Positions 1-9,297 are shown, counted from the stretch's first letter. The stretch: 64,000 nucleotides of DNA from Halothiobacillaceae bacterium (GCA_016938615.1 JAFGUH010000143.1:1-64000), one strand, 5' to 3'. Numbers and translations are program-made. The notes: a model not told the origin generated them from the letters alone.

Positions 1-141
1 CTCTTTCATTGAGCCAGAAGCGTCTTCTGTCCCTCCACCCCGACAAGCCCAGTTTTTGACTTGCCGGGGTAAACATACAAGCGCCTTTAAGGCGCGATGG
101 GCTGAAGAGGCCACTTGAGCGTTTCGCGCCTGAAGACGCTC

Positions 142-1146
142 CTACGATATTGGGTAGCCTTCCAGGCGCCGAATCCGTTCTTCGAGCGGCGGGTGGGTGT
201 CGAACAGGCGGGCGCCGCCGGCGCGGAACAGGAACGCGTGGTTCATCTCCGTGGCGGCGTCGGACTCCACCCGTGAGGAAGCGCCGCCCTTGAGCTTCTC
301 GAAGGCGCTCTTCAGGCCGTCGGGGTGGCGGGTGAACTGCACGGCGGAGGCATCCGCGAGGAACTCGCGCTGGCGGCTGACGGCCGCTTGCAGGATTCGA
401 CCGAAGAACACGGTCAAGAGGCCTACCAGCGCGATGGCCGCCGCGCCCACCAGCATGGCGATGCGCAGGCGCGCGTCCCGTCGGCCCGGGCCCACGCCGA
501 CGTGGAACCACCAGCGGGCGACGAAGAACAGGAAGGTAAAGCCGAACACCATCGCCGCCACGCGCACGGAAAGCTTGATGTCGCTGTTGGCGATGTGACC
601 GAACTCGTGGGCGACCACCCCGGCCAGTTCGTCACGACTCAGGTTGTCCAGTGCCCCCTGGGTGACCGCCACGGCGGCGTTTTCGGGCCGGGTGCCGGCG
701 GCGAAGGCGTTGATGCCGGCCTCCCGGTCGAGCAAGAACACCCGCGGCCGGGGCAGGGCGGCGGCAATTGCCATCTCGTCGACAATGTTGAGGTATTGCC
801 GTTCGGCCGCGCTGAGGTCGCTTTCGCCTTCCCCGGTAAGCTCGCGCCCGCCCATCGAGCGTGCCACCTTGGCCCCGTTCGAGCGGGTGAACCAGCGAAA
901 CAGGGTGACCAGGAGGATGCCGCCGCCGGTCAGGCCGGCCGCCCAGGCGAAGCTCTGCCAGTTGGCCTCTGCCGGGATCGTAGCCGAGCCGGTCGCCTGG
1001 CTTGCCTGGGCGTGTTCACCGAGCGTCAGCCCAAGCCACGCCAGCGCGCCCACACTCGCCGCCGCGGCGATCACGAGGAGGACGTAGAGCCCTACCAGAA
1101 CGCGGGTCTGTCGCCGTGCCTGGTCCTGTTGTTCGCGAAAATCCAT
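142..1146 (-). CDS. M48 family metalloprotease (HtpX-like), membrane
   Basis: ORF with HEFGH zinc motif (VVAHEFGHIANSD), N-terminal TM segments, REFLADASAVQFTRHPDGL; adjacent to lemA. Confidence 0.88.
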   Translation of the reverse strand: MDFREQQDQARRQTRVLVGLYVLLVIAAAASVGALAWLGLTLGEHAQASQATGSATIPAEANWQSFAWAAGLTGGGILLVTLFRWFTRSNGAKVARSMGGRELTGEGESDLSAAERQYLNIVDEMAIAAALPRPRVFLLDREAGINAFAAGTRPENAAVAVTQGALDNLSRDELAGVVAHEFGHIANSDIKLSVRVAAMVFGFTFLFFVARWWFHVGVGPGRRDARLRIAMLVGAAAIALVGLLTVFFGRILQAAVSRQREFLADASAVQFTRHPDGLKSAFEKLKGGASSRVESDAATEMNHAFLFRAGGARLFDTHPPLEERIRRLEGYPIS

Positions 1147-1157
1147 GGATTAGCGGC

Positions 1158-1754
1158 TCAGAAACTGACTTCGGGGGCCTTCCGGATGGCCTCGCTGTCT
1201 TCGAATTCGAGCAGTTGGGCATCCTCGCCGTGGCCGACCAGCTTGCCGATCATTACCGGCGGGAAGGAGCGGCGGTACTCGTTGTACTTTTGTACCAGGT
1301 CGTTGTAGGCCTGACGGGCGTAAGCGACCCGGTTTTCCGTGGTGGCCAGCTCCTCGGAGAGCTGGCGCATGTTGGCGTCGGCCTTGAGGTCCGGGTAGGC
1401 CTCGAAGGTGGCGTTCAATCGGCCCAGCCCGCTGTTGAGCGCGGATTCCGCCCGGGATAGCAGATCCATGGTGTCCGCGTTGCCGGGGCGTTCGTGCGCC
1501 GCCTCGACCGCCTTCTGGGCGGCAGCGCGCGCTTCGGTGACTTCGGTGAGCACCGAGGCCTCGTGTTCCATGTAGCCCTTGGCCGTGTTGACCAGGTTGG
1601 GGATGAGATCGTGGCGGCGTTTGAGCTGTGTCTCGATCTGCGCGAAACCGTTCTCGTACTGGGTCTGGTAAGAGGTCAGCTTGTTGTAGATATAGATGAC
1701 GTAGATGACGGCGATCACGACCAGCGCGATCAGGATCGAGGTTTCGATTCCCAT
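1158..1754 (-). CDS. lemA: LemA family protein
   Basis: N-terminal TM then YNKLTSYQTQYENGFAQIETQLKRRHDLIPNLVNTAKGYMEHE, classic LemA signature. Confidence 0.92.
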   Translation of the reverse strand: MGIETSILIALVVIAVIYVIYIYNKLTSYQTQYENGFAQIETQLKRRHDLIPNLVNTAKGYMEHEASVLTEVTEARAAAQKAVEAAHERPGNADTMDLLSRAESALNSGLGRLNATFEAYPDLKADANMRQLSEELATTENRVAYARQAYNDLVQKYNEYRRSFPPVMIGKLVGHGEDAQLLEFEDSEAIRKAPEVSF

Positions 1755-1984
1755 GGTGACAGCTTCCTCTTGAGTGCGGCGAGCAGTTGCGGGATGGTAT
1801 GTTCGGGCGGATGTGCTTGACCGAGTGTACCTGCCTCAAGGGCGGGTTGCGTGCCGATCCGGCTGTCTTCCGTCGTCGTACGGGGTGAATGGCGGCTTGC
1901 CTTCGGCCCGCAACGGTCGGCTCTGCACGACCCAGATCCTCGTTTTTGGCACACTGCACATCGATTTTGTCAATGGGATCACGC

Positions 1985-2761
1985 ATGTCCTGGATTGGAA
2001 AGCTGGCAGGGGCCGGGATCGGCTACTGGATTTTCGGGTGGGTCGGCGCCGGTGTCGGCGCGTTGCTCGGGCACTTCCTCGATCGCTTCATCGGTCGCGT
2101 CAAGCGCGTCGGTGGCCGGTTGCTGGAGGTTCAGTCGACGTTCTTCGAGACGACGTTCACGGTGCTCGGTTACGTCTGCAAGGCCGACGGACAGGTCACC
2201 CAGGCCGAAATCCGGACTGCCGAGCAGATCATGACGCAGATGCGTCTGACCCAGTCGCGGCGCCGGGAGGCGATCGAGGCGTTCAATCGTGGTAAGGCGA
2301 CGGATTTCGATCCGGAACCGACGATCCGAACGTTCGTCCGAGTCTGCGGCAGCCAACCGGCCTTGCTTCGGGTCTTTCTGGAGATCCAGATCCAGGCGGC
2401 GTTCGCCGACGGGCAGATAGCCGCGACCGAGCGCGAGGCGCTGATGCGTATCGCACAGGCACTCGGGCTGACCGACGCGGACTTTGCCCGCCTCGAGGCC
2501 TTGTTGGCCGGGCATTATCAGCGCGGGCCGGGTGCGCCCACCACGGCCGAGGCGTTGGAAAACGCGTACCAGGCGCTGGGGGTGACACGCTCGGCGACCG
2601 ACGCCGAGCTCAAGCGCGCCTACCGCAAGTTAATGAGCGAGCATCACCCGGACAAGCTGATCGCCAAGGGGTTGCCGGATTCGATGATCGAACTGGCCAA
2701 GGAGCGCAGTCAGGAAATTCAGAATGCCTACGAGACCGTGCGGCGCTCTCGGCAGGCCTAG
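1985..2761 (+). CDS. djlA: DjlA-type membrane-anchored J-domain co-chaperone
   Basis: N-terminal glycine-rich TM, TerB-like middle region, C-terminal J domain with HPDK (LMSEHHPDKLIAKG). Start moved from 1889 to 1985 (or 1973). Confidence 0.88.
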   Translation: MSWIGKLAGAGIGYWIFGWVGAGVGALLGHFLDRFIGRVKRVGGRLLEVQSTFFETTFTVLGYVCKADGQVTQAEIRTAEQIMTQMRLTQSRRREAIEAFNRGKATDFDPEPTIRTFVRVCGSQPALLRVFLEIQIQAAFADGQIAATEREALMRIAQALGLTDADFARLEALLAGHYQRGPGAPTTAEALENAYQALGVTRSATDAELKRAYRKLMSEHHPDKLIAKGLPDSMIELAKERSQEIQNAYETVRRSRQA

Positions 2762-2789
2762 CGTTGCAAGATAGATAGGAGAGGACGTG

Positions 2790-3242
2790 ATGATCGGTGT
2801 GCTCAAGGTGATTCATTTGCTCGCCGCCGTGTTGTGGATCGGCGGCGTGTTCTATGCCTACGTGGTGCTGCGCCCGTCGGTGAGCTATCTCTCCGGACCG
2901 GACCGGGTCACGCTCTGGGATCGGGTGTTCACGCGGTTTTTCCGCTGGGTGTGGGTGTTGATCGCTGCCTTGTTGATCAGCGGTTACGGCATGCTCTTCT
3001 CCGCATTCGGTGGGTTCGCCTCGGCGGGTTACCTGCACGCGATGCAGCTGTTCGGTTGGCTGACCATCATCGTGTTCGCCGTGCTGGCTTTCGGCCCGTA
3101 TCGGAAGTTACACGCTGCCGTGGCGGCCGAGGACTGGGCCGATGCCGGTGAGACGATCCCGCGGATCCGCCGGTTGGTGCACGTGATTCTGTGGCTGGGC
3201 GTGGTCAGTATCGTGGTCGGTGGCGGCGGTTCCTACTTGTGA
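2790..3242 (+). CDS. Four-TM membrane protein, CopD-like
   Basis: Hydrophobic ORF with VIHLLAAVLWIGGVFYAYVVLRP. Confidence 0.6.
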   Translation: MIGVLKVIHLLAAVLWIGGVFYAYVVLRPSVSYLSGPDRVTLWDRVFTRFFRWVWVLIAALLISGYGMLFSAFGGFASAGYLHAMQLFGWLTIIVFAVLAFGPYRKLHAAVAAEDWADAGETIPRIRRLVHVILWLGVVSIVVGGGGSYL

Positions 3243-3340
3243 CGGTTTGAAATGTGCCCCCGTGACGGGATAAGGTCTGGGTCGTTTCGTTCGCTTATCC
3301 CGTTCATGCACTTTTGTTTATCGAATCAAGGAGTTTGCGC

Positions 3341-4387
3341 ATGTCTATGTATCGTCCCGAAAAGGCCGACGAGCTGATCAAGACCGCCAAGGCGATGGTC
3401 GCGCCCGGTAAGGGCGTCCTGGCCATCGACGAGAGCAACGGCACCTGCAACAAGCGTTTCGAGGCCAACGGCATCGACGCGACCGAGGAAAAACGTCGCC
3501 AGTACCGCGAGTTGCTTCTGACCACCCCGGATCTGGAGAAATACGTCAGCGGCGCGATCCTTTTCGACGAGACGATTCGCCAGTCGGCCGCCGACGGTAC
3601 GTCGTTCATCGACGTGATGCACAAGCGCGGTCAAGTGGTCGGCATCAAGGTCGATACCGGCGCCAAGCCGTTGGCCGGCTCCGATGGCGAGAAGGTCACT
3701 GAGGGGCTCGACGGCCTGCGAGAGCGTCTCGGTGAGTACTACGAGATGGGCGCCCGCTTTGCCAAGTGGCGGGCGGTGATCACCATCGACACCGCCAAGG
3801 GCTTGCCGACCCGCGGTTGCATCGAGGCGAACGCTCATGCGCTGGCACGCTACGCCGCGCTGTGCCAGGAAGCCGGTCTCGTGCCGATGATCGAGCCGGA
3901 AGTGCTGATCGACGGCGAACACGACATCGCCACCTGCGAGCAGGTCACCGAGGAGGGCCTCGTCGAGGTCTTCGACCAGCTCCATCGCCAGAACGTCATG
4001 CTCGAAGGCGTGATCCTGAAAACCAGCATGGTGATCTCGAGCAAGGGCGCATCGAACCGCGCCGGTGTCGACGAAGTCGCCGACCGTACCGTCGAGACCC
4101 TGCTGCGCACGGTGCCGGCGGCCCTCGGGGGCGTGGTGTTCCTTTCCGGCGGCCAAGGCGTCGAGGAATCCACGGCGCACCTGAACGCCATGCACAAGCG
4201 GCACGGCGACCGCCTGCCGTGGCCGTTGACCTTCTCCTACGCCCGCGCCATTCAGGGCCCGGCGCTCGAGTACTGGAAAGGCGAGCCGGGCAACGTCGAA
4301 GAAGCGCAGAAACGTGCGCTGAAGCGTGCCCGTTTCAACGGCCTGGCGAGCCAGGGCGAGTACAGCGCCGACATGGAAAGCGCCTGA
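3341..4387 (+). CDS. Class I fructose-bisphosphate aldolase
   Basis: KGVLAIDESNGTCNKRFEANGI and GVILKTSMV / VVFLSGGQ motifs; start ATG 3341. Confidence 0.93.
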   Translation: MSMYRPEKADELIKTAKAMVAPGKGVLAIDESNGTCNKRFEANGIDATEEKRRQYRELLLTTPDLEKYVSGAILFDETIRQSAADGTSFIDVMHKRGQVVGIKVDTGAKPLAGSDGEKVTEGLDGLRERLGEYYEMGARFAKWRAVITIDTAKGLPTRGCIEANAHALARYAALCQEAGLVPMIEPEVLIDGEHDIATCEQVTEEGLVEVFDQLHRQNVMLEGVILKTSMVISSKGASNRAGVDEVADRTVETLLRTVPAALGGVVFLSGGQGVEESTAHLNAMHKRHGDRLPWPLTFSYARAIQGPALEYWKGEPGNVEEAQKRALKRARFNGLASQGEYSADMESA

Positions 4388-4447
4388 TCGGAAACGCCTG
4401 ATCGAAAATGCCTGGCTCGATCGGGCCACCCCGTTTCGAAACGACAA

Positions 4448-4472
4448 TCCCGCCGAGAGGCGGGATTTTTTT
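4448..4472 (+). terminator. Rho-independent terminator after the aldolase gene
   Basis: TCCCGCC-gaga-GGCGGGA followed by T7. Confidence 0.85.
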
Positions 4473-4607
4473 GTCTGGCAACTTTTGCCTGGGAAACAGG
4501 GGGAGGATGCGGCTCCGGATCACCCCGATCGTCTCGTTCACTGACAGCGTGACCGGGCAGAGGCCAATGCGAGGCTAGGAACAGAGGCGCTGCGGAGTTC
4601 CCCTGAT

Positions 4608-5972
4608 TCAGTTCAGGTGGTGCCGCTTGAGCTTGCGATAGAGGGTGCGTTCGCTGACGCCCATCCGTTCGGCGACCTCGCGTCGATTTCCGTCGTAGCG
4701 CTTGAGCAGGGCGGTGATCCGTTCCGCTTCCAGTTCCGCCAGCGACAGGGTCTCCAGTGCGCGTGCGGGCGTCTGTTCCGACCCGGTTGTTCGTAGGTTG
4801 GGCTCGTCCTCGAATCCTAGGTCTTCCGACGTCATGACGCCGTCGTCGCACAGGGCGACGGCCCGATGCAGCCGATTCTTCAGTTCGCGGACATTGCCGG
4901 GAAACGTGTGTCCCTCCAATCGCTTCATCGCCTCGCGGGTGAGGCGGCAGGAATCACCGCGCTTGCGGTTGATCGAATCCAGCAACGAGGTAATCAGGGA
5001 GGGTAGGTCTTCCTTGCGCTCGCGCAAGGGTGGCAGGTCGATGGTGATGCAGGCGAGCCGATAATAGAGATCCGCGCGGAACTCGCCTCGGTCGATCATG
5101 GCCTTCATGTCCCGGTTGGTGGCCGCCACCACCCGCACATCGGTACGCACGATCTCTTCGCCTCCCAGGCGGCGGAAGCTGCCCGTCTCCAGGAGACGCA
5201 GCAGCTTGGCCTGCATCGCCAATCCGAGCTCCCCGATCTCGTCGAGGAAAAGCGTCCCGCCGTTCGCCTGTTGCGCGAGTCCTGTACGTCGGCCGGCGCA
5301 GCCGGTGAACGAGCCGCGCTCGTGGCCGAACAGCTCCGATTCGAACAGCGATTCGGTCAGGGTGGTGCAATCGACGGTGACCATCGATCGATCGGCCCGT
5401 TGGCTGTGGCGGTGCAGCCGTTCGGCGGCCAGTTCCTTGCCGGTGCCGCTCTCGCCGAGCAGCAGGACGCCGAGGTCGCAACCCGCGGCCCGATCGAGTT
5501 CGTTGAGTGTCCGGATGAACGCCGGACTGGACCCGCCGATCATGGTCGCCGCTTGCGGCCCGTCGCTCCGGGGCAGGGGCGTCATGCTCTCGCCAAGCAG
5601 CAAATCGCCGTTCGTGTCACGGACCGCGTGGCCATGAATGCGGACCCGCTCGGGGTTGCCGGCGGCGTCGAAATGGGTGTGCATCACTTCGTGCGTCTCG
5701 CCCGTCTCGAAGACCTGCTGGTGCGGGCAGTCCTCGCCCGCGAGATGGCAGGGGTGATCGCGGTGGTGCGACACCTCGTGGCAGCGTCGCCCGACTACCG
5801 AATCGGGCGATGTGCCGTACTTCTGGCAATAGCGCGAGTTGGCCGCGACGATTCGATAGTCGCGATCGACCAGCACGAACGGACGCTCCATGGCCTCCAT
5901 CACGTCCAGGGCATCCAGACCGGCATTCTTCATCACGTACACCTCATCTCCTTGGTGTGTGCGACGCATCAT
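4608..5972 (-). CDS. fisR: Sigma-54-dependent activator, PAS-AAA-Fis, FisR-like (sulfane-sulfur-responsive type)
   Basis: PAS-like N-terminus, GESGTGKE Walker A, ESELFGHERGSFTGC, C-terminal Fis HTH; N-terminal Cys spacing C-x10-C-x6-C; divergent from FCSD-like gene. Confidence 0.75.
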   Translation of the reverse strand: MMRRTHQGDEVYVMKNAGLDALDVMEAMERPFVLVDRDYRIVAANSRYCQKYGTSPDSVVGRRCHEVSHHRDHPCHLAGEDCPHQQVFETGETHEVMHTHFDAAGNPERVRIHGHAVRDTNGDLLLGESMTPLPRSDGPQAATMIGGSSPAFIRTLNELDRAAGCDLGVLLLGESGTGKELAAERLHRHSQRADRSMVTVDCTTLTESLFESELFGHERGSFTGCAGRRTGLAQQANGGTLFLDEIGELGLAMQAKLLRLLETGSFRRLGGEEIVRTDVRVVAATNRDMKAMIDRGEFRADLYYRLACITIDLPPLRERKEDLPSLITSLLDSINRKRGDSCRLTREAMKRLEGHTFPGNVRELKNRLHRAVALCDDGVMTSEDLGFEDEPNLRTTGSEQTPARALETLSLAELEAERITALLKRYDGNRREVAERMGVSERTLYRKLKRHHLN

Positions 5973-6023
5973 TAGCGATGCAATGCGTGCCTGTCAATGC
6001 TGTCGTCAGCTGGGCTGTCTGAC

Positions 6024-6063
6024 TGACATTCATGACAGGGTGTCACTGTCATGTCATATGTCA
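6024..6063. promoter_or_regulatory. Candidate upstream activator sites: cluster of TGACA/TGTCA half-sites
   Basis: TGACA at 6024 and 6033; TGTCA at 6041, 6047, 6052 and 6059; perfect TGACA-GGG-TGTCA dyad at 6033-6045. Confidence 0.5.
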
Positions 6064-6112
6064 TTGCCGCGCCATGGTTTCGTAACGTGTTGAAATGAAA
6101 TCGTTAAACCTG

Positions 6113-6128
6113 TGGCACGGTTTCTGCT
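6113..6128 (+). promoter_or_regulatory. Sigma-54 (-24/-12) promoter of the FCSD operon
   Basis: TGGCACGGTTTCTGCT, exact GG-N10-GC spacing, about 70 nt upstream of ATG 6200. Confidence 0.75.
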
Positions 6129-6199
6129 CCTTCCCCGCTCGAGATCGGGCGTGCGCTACGTCCGCTCCCGACGAAACGCGAGGAGAAAAGGAGCAAGAC

Positions 6200-7549
6200 A
6201 TGGCAGATTTCAATCGCAGAAACTTTCTCAAGGTATCCGGCATCGGCATGACTGCCGCGATGGGCGGTATCTCCGCCGGCCAGGCGCAGGCGGCCGAGCA
6301 CAAGGCACCGATGGCGGGTGTCGCCCGCAAGATCCCGCTGCCGAAGGCCAAGGGCCAGCGCGTCGTGATCATCGGTGGCGGGGTGTCGGGCTTGACCATC
6401 GCCCGCTACCTGAAAAACCAGGATGTGGACTTCGACGTGGTCCTGCTCGAGCGCAACGCGCTCTATCAGTTCTGCCCGATCTCGAACCTGTACATGGTCG
6501 GCGGCATGGACCTCGGGTACTTTACCCGCAGCTACCTCGATGCCGCTCGCAACGGGGATTACACCTACGTCCAGGCGACTGCCTACGACGCCGACCTCGA
6601 CAGCCAGGTCGTCTACACCGACCAGGGGCACGTTGCCTACGACTACCTCGTGGTCGCCCCGGGGATCGATTACAACTACGGATCGATCGGCGTCGAGGAC
6701 CCGGTCGACGAATACAAGCTGCGCCAGCGGTACCCGGCCGGCTTCGTGCCGGGTTCCGAGCACCTGACGCTTCGCCACAAGCTGCAGAACTTCAAGGGCG
6801 GCGTGTTCGTGAACACCACCCCACCGGGCAACTACCGTTGCCTGCCCGCCCCGTACGAGCGCACCTGCCTGATCGCCGACTACATGAAGAAGAACAAGCT
6901 CAAGGGCAAGGTGATCCACCTCGACGCGAACCCCGACATCACGATCAAGAAGAAGGGGTTCCACGCGGCGTTCGAGGAACTCTACTCCGATTACGTCGAG
7001 TACATCCCCTCGTTCGAATTCAATGGGGTCGACGTGGAGAACAAGGTGGTCCACTCCACCTTCGACAAGGTCGAGTTCGACGATGCCTCCATCTACCCGC
7101 GGGTGCGGGCCTCAAGGCTGCTCGAGGCCCTGAACATCGCCAAGATGGACAGCCCGCAGAAAGAGGCCGACATCGATCCGTTCACCTACGCGGTCAAGGG
7201 TTACCCAAATGTGTTCGCCACTGGCGATACGCGCTGGATGCCTTACTCCAAGAGTGCGAACACCGCCAATTCCGAGGGGCACTTCGTCGCTCGCGTGATC
7301 GCCAATGCCTCCAAGGGCAAGGAGACCGAATGGGTTAGCCCCCATACCGTCTGTTTCTCCATGGTCGAGTACGACCCGCTGGAATCGATCATGGTCGACG
7401 CGCACTACGGCTACGACAAGAAGAAGAAAAAATTCCATTTCGCGAACGTCCACCTGCAAGAGGAATGGAACGAGTCGCTTGGCCAGGGAACGATCGCCTG
7501 GGGTGAAAGCATCCTGAGCGACATCAGTGGCGGGGCGGCTGGCGGGTAA
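6200..7549 (+). CDS. fccB: Flavocytochrome c sulfide dehydrogenase flavoprotein subunit-like (FAD/NAD(P)-binding), Tat-exported
   Basis: Tat motif RRNFLKVSG, VVIIGGGVSGLTIARYLK, CPISNLYMVGG, CLPAPYERTCLIADY, VFATGDTRW. Start 6200, because the longer ORF start at 6095 precedes the promoter. Confidence 0.88.
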   Translation: MADFNRRNFLKVSGIGMTAAMGGISAGQAQAAEHKAPMAGVARKIPLPKAKGQRVVIIGGGVSGLTIARYLKNQDVDFDVVLLERNALYQFCPISNLYMVGGMDLGYFTRSYLDAARNGDYTYVQATAYDADLDSQVVYTDQGHVAYDYLVVAPGIDYNYGSIGVEDPVDEYKLRQRYPAGFVPGSEHLTLRHKLQNFKGGVFVNTTPPGNYRCLPAPYERTCLIADYMKKNKLKGKVIHLDANPDITIKKKGFHAAFEELYSDYVEYIPSFEFNGVDVENKVVHSTFDKVEFDDASIYPRVRASRLLEALNIAKMDSPQKEADIDPFTYAVKGYPNVFATGDTRWMPYSKSANTANSEGHFVARVIANASKGKETEWVSPHTVCFSMVEYDPLESIMVDAHYGYDKKKKKFHFANVHLQEEWNESLGQGTIAWGESILSDISGGAAGG

Positions 7550-7609
7550 TCCGGTCGGTCGGTGCCCTTCCGCGCCCTCGGCAGTCGAAAGACGATGCCG
7601 GGGCGTTTA

Positions 7610-7675
7610 ATGAACCTCTGCACCTGGACCCTTGGCAGTTCCGCATGGGCACTATCGATGCGTGCAGAGGCTCCT
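7610..7675 (-). repeat. TIR element copy A (mini form)
   Basis: GAACCTCTGCAC...CACTATCGATGCGTGCAGAGGCTCCT; interior retains CTGGACCCTTGG of the long form. Confidence 0.75.
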
Positions 7676-7731
7676 CGATAGAAAGTGAAAAGAACAGAAC
7701 GACCTATTGGAAGAGACAAGGAGCAATCTCG

Positions 7732-8652
7732 ATGAAGATGGATATGAAAACCCGTTTCACTGGCCGTTCGTGGCTGGTTTTGGGCACGGTGTTGACTGCG
7801 CTGGTGGCGACTTCCTCCGCGCAGGCCGGCAGCGGCCGATTCCTCGCCACCGGTGGCATCCAGTCGCTCGACGGCGCTGCGGGCGGGGGCATCAATCCCT
7901 GGGCGGTCATCGCCGGATACGGCACCAGCAATCAGTGGGGGGCGACCGCCTCGTACACGAATGTGACCCTGCCGGATTTCAACGTGAATCAACTGGGTGC
8001 GTCGGTCGGCATCAACAATCGTTTCGAGCTTTCCTACGCCTATCAGCAGGGCAATCTGTCGGGCGCGCTCGACGGCCAGAACATTGGGCAGCACATCCTG
8101 GGTGCGAAAGTGCGCCTCCTCGGTGATGCCATCTACGACCAGGACACGCCGTTGCCGCAACTCGCGCTGGGCGTGGAGTACAAGCAGAACCTGAGCGGCT
8201 CGGACATGCTGACTGACGGCGGCGCCCTCGGCGGGGCGGTCGACGACAGCGGGACCGACGTCTACCTCTCGGCCACCAAGGTCATGATCGGCGGATTCTT
8301 CGGTTACAACTGGCTGGTGAACGCGAACCTGCGCTACACCAAGGCGAACGAAACCGGTCTTCTCGGCTTTGGTGGCCCCGGCGAGGACGACTACGAGCTG
8401 CGTCCGGAATTCAGCACCGCGGTTCTGGTTCGTCCCGATGTCGCCATCGGCTACGAGTACAAGCAGATGGGTGACAACCTCTCCGGTGCCGGCTTGAAGG
8501 AATCGGATTGGCACGACGTGTTCATCGCCTACTTCCCCAACAAATCAGTGTCGTTCGCAGTGGCCTACGCCCACCTCGGTGACGTCGGCGGCGAGGCGAT
8601 CGACTACACGGATGAAAACGGCATCTACCTGAATGCGACGGTGTCGTTCTGA
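7732..8652 (+). CDS. DUF3034-like outer-membrane beta-barrel protein with signal peptide
   Basis: Signal peptide ending ATSSAQA, glycine-rich beta-strand pattern, C-terminal NATVSF; start 7732. Confidence 0.65.
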   Translation: MKMDMKTRFTGRSWLVLGTVLTALVATSSAQAGSGRFLATGGIQSLDGAAGGGINPWAVIAGYGTSNQWGATASYTNVTLPDFNVNQLGASVGINNRFELSYAYQQGNLSGALDGQNIGQHILGAKVRLLGDAIYDQDTPLPQLALGVEYKQNLSGSDMLTDGGALGGAVDDSGTDVYLSATKVMIGGFFGYNWLVNANLRYTKANETGLLGFGGPGEDDYELRPEFSTAVLVRPDVAIGYEYKQMGDNLSGAGLKESDWHDVFIAYFPNKSVSFAVAYAHLGDVGGEAIDYTDENGIYLNATVSF

Positions 8653-8698
8653 CCCGGACGCACCGTCAACTTTTTCCAAATCAAGCGAGGAACACAAC

Positions 8699-9181
8699 AT
8701 GATCGATGCAATGAAAACGCCGCAGGGCCTGTGGTTGAGGGCCATCATGGCCGTGGTGCTGGGCGCGATGTCGATGGCAGCGACGGCGGCGACCGAATCC
8801 GAGGCGTCCAAGGCCGAAAACACGCCGTCCGAGTACTACTACGACTTCGGCAAGAAGGCCGGCATCAAGACCATCATCGATGACTTCGTCGGCGTGGTTG
8901 CGGCGGACAACCGGATCAACCAGTACTTTGCCGGAGCCAACATCCCGCGGCTCAAGATGGCCCTGACCAACCAGGTCTGCGGCGCCCTGGGCGGCCCCTG
9001 CGAATACAAGGGTGCCAACATGAAGCAGGTCCACAAGGGTATGGACGTGACCGAAGCGGCCTTCAATGCGCTGACCGAGGACCTCATGGTTGCGATGAAC
9101 AAGCACAACGTCCCGCTCGATGCCCAGAATCACCTGATCAAGATCCTGGCTCCGATGGCGCGCCCGATCGTCACGAAGTGA
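8699..9181 (+). CDS. Exported group 1-like truncated hemoglobin
   Basis: Signal peptide (AIMAVVLGAMSMAATA), IDDFVGVVAADNRINQYFAG, LGGPCEYKGANMKQVHKGM (proximal His); start ATG 8699. Confidence 0.85.
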   Translation: MIDAMKTPQGLWLRAIMAVVLGAMSMAATAATESEASKAENTPSEYYYDFGKKAGIKTIIDDFVGVVAADNRINQYFAGANIPRLKMALTNQVCGALGGPCEYKGANMKQVHKGMDVTEAAFNALTEDLMVAMNKHNVPLDAQNHLIKILAPMARPIVTK

Positions 9182-9248
9182 CCAGTCGCGCGCCGGTCCC
9201 GGCCCATAGCTGGGCCGGGTAGGGTGTCATTCGTACTCCTCCCATTGG

Positions 9249-9279
9249 CCACCTTCCGTTTCGGGAGGTGGTTTTTTTT
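9249..9279 (+). terminator. Rho-independent terminator downstream of the globin gene
   Basis: CCACCTTCC-gtttc-GGGAGGTGG followed by T8. Confidence 0.85.
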
Positions 9280-9297
9280 CGTTCAGAAATAGGTTCC

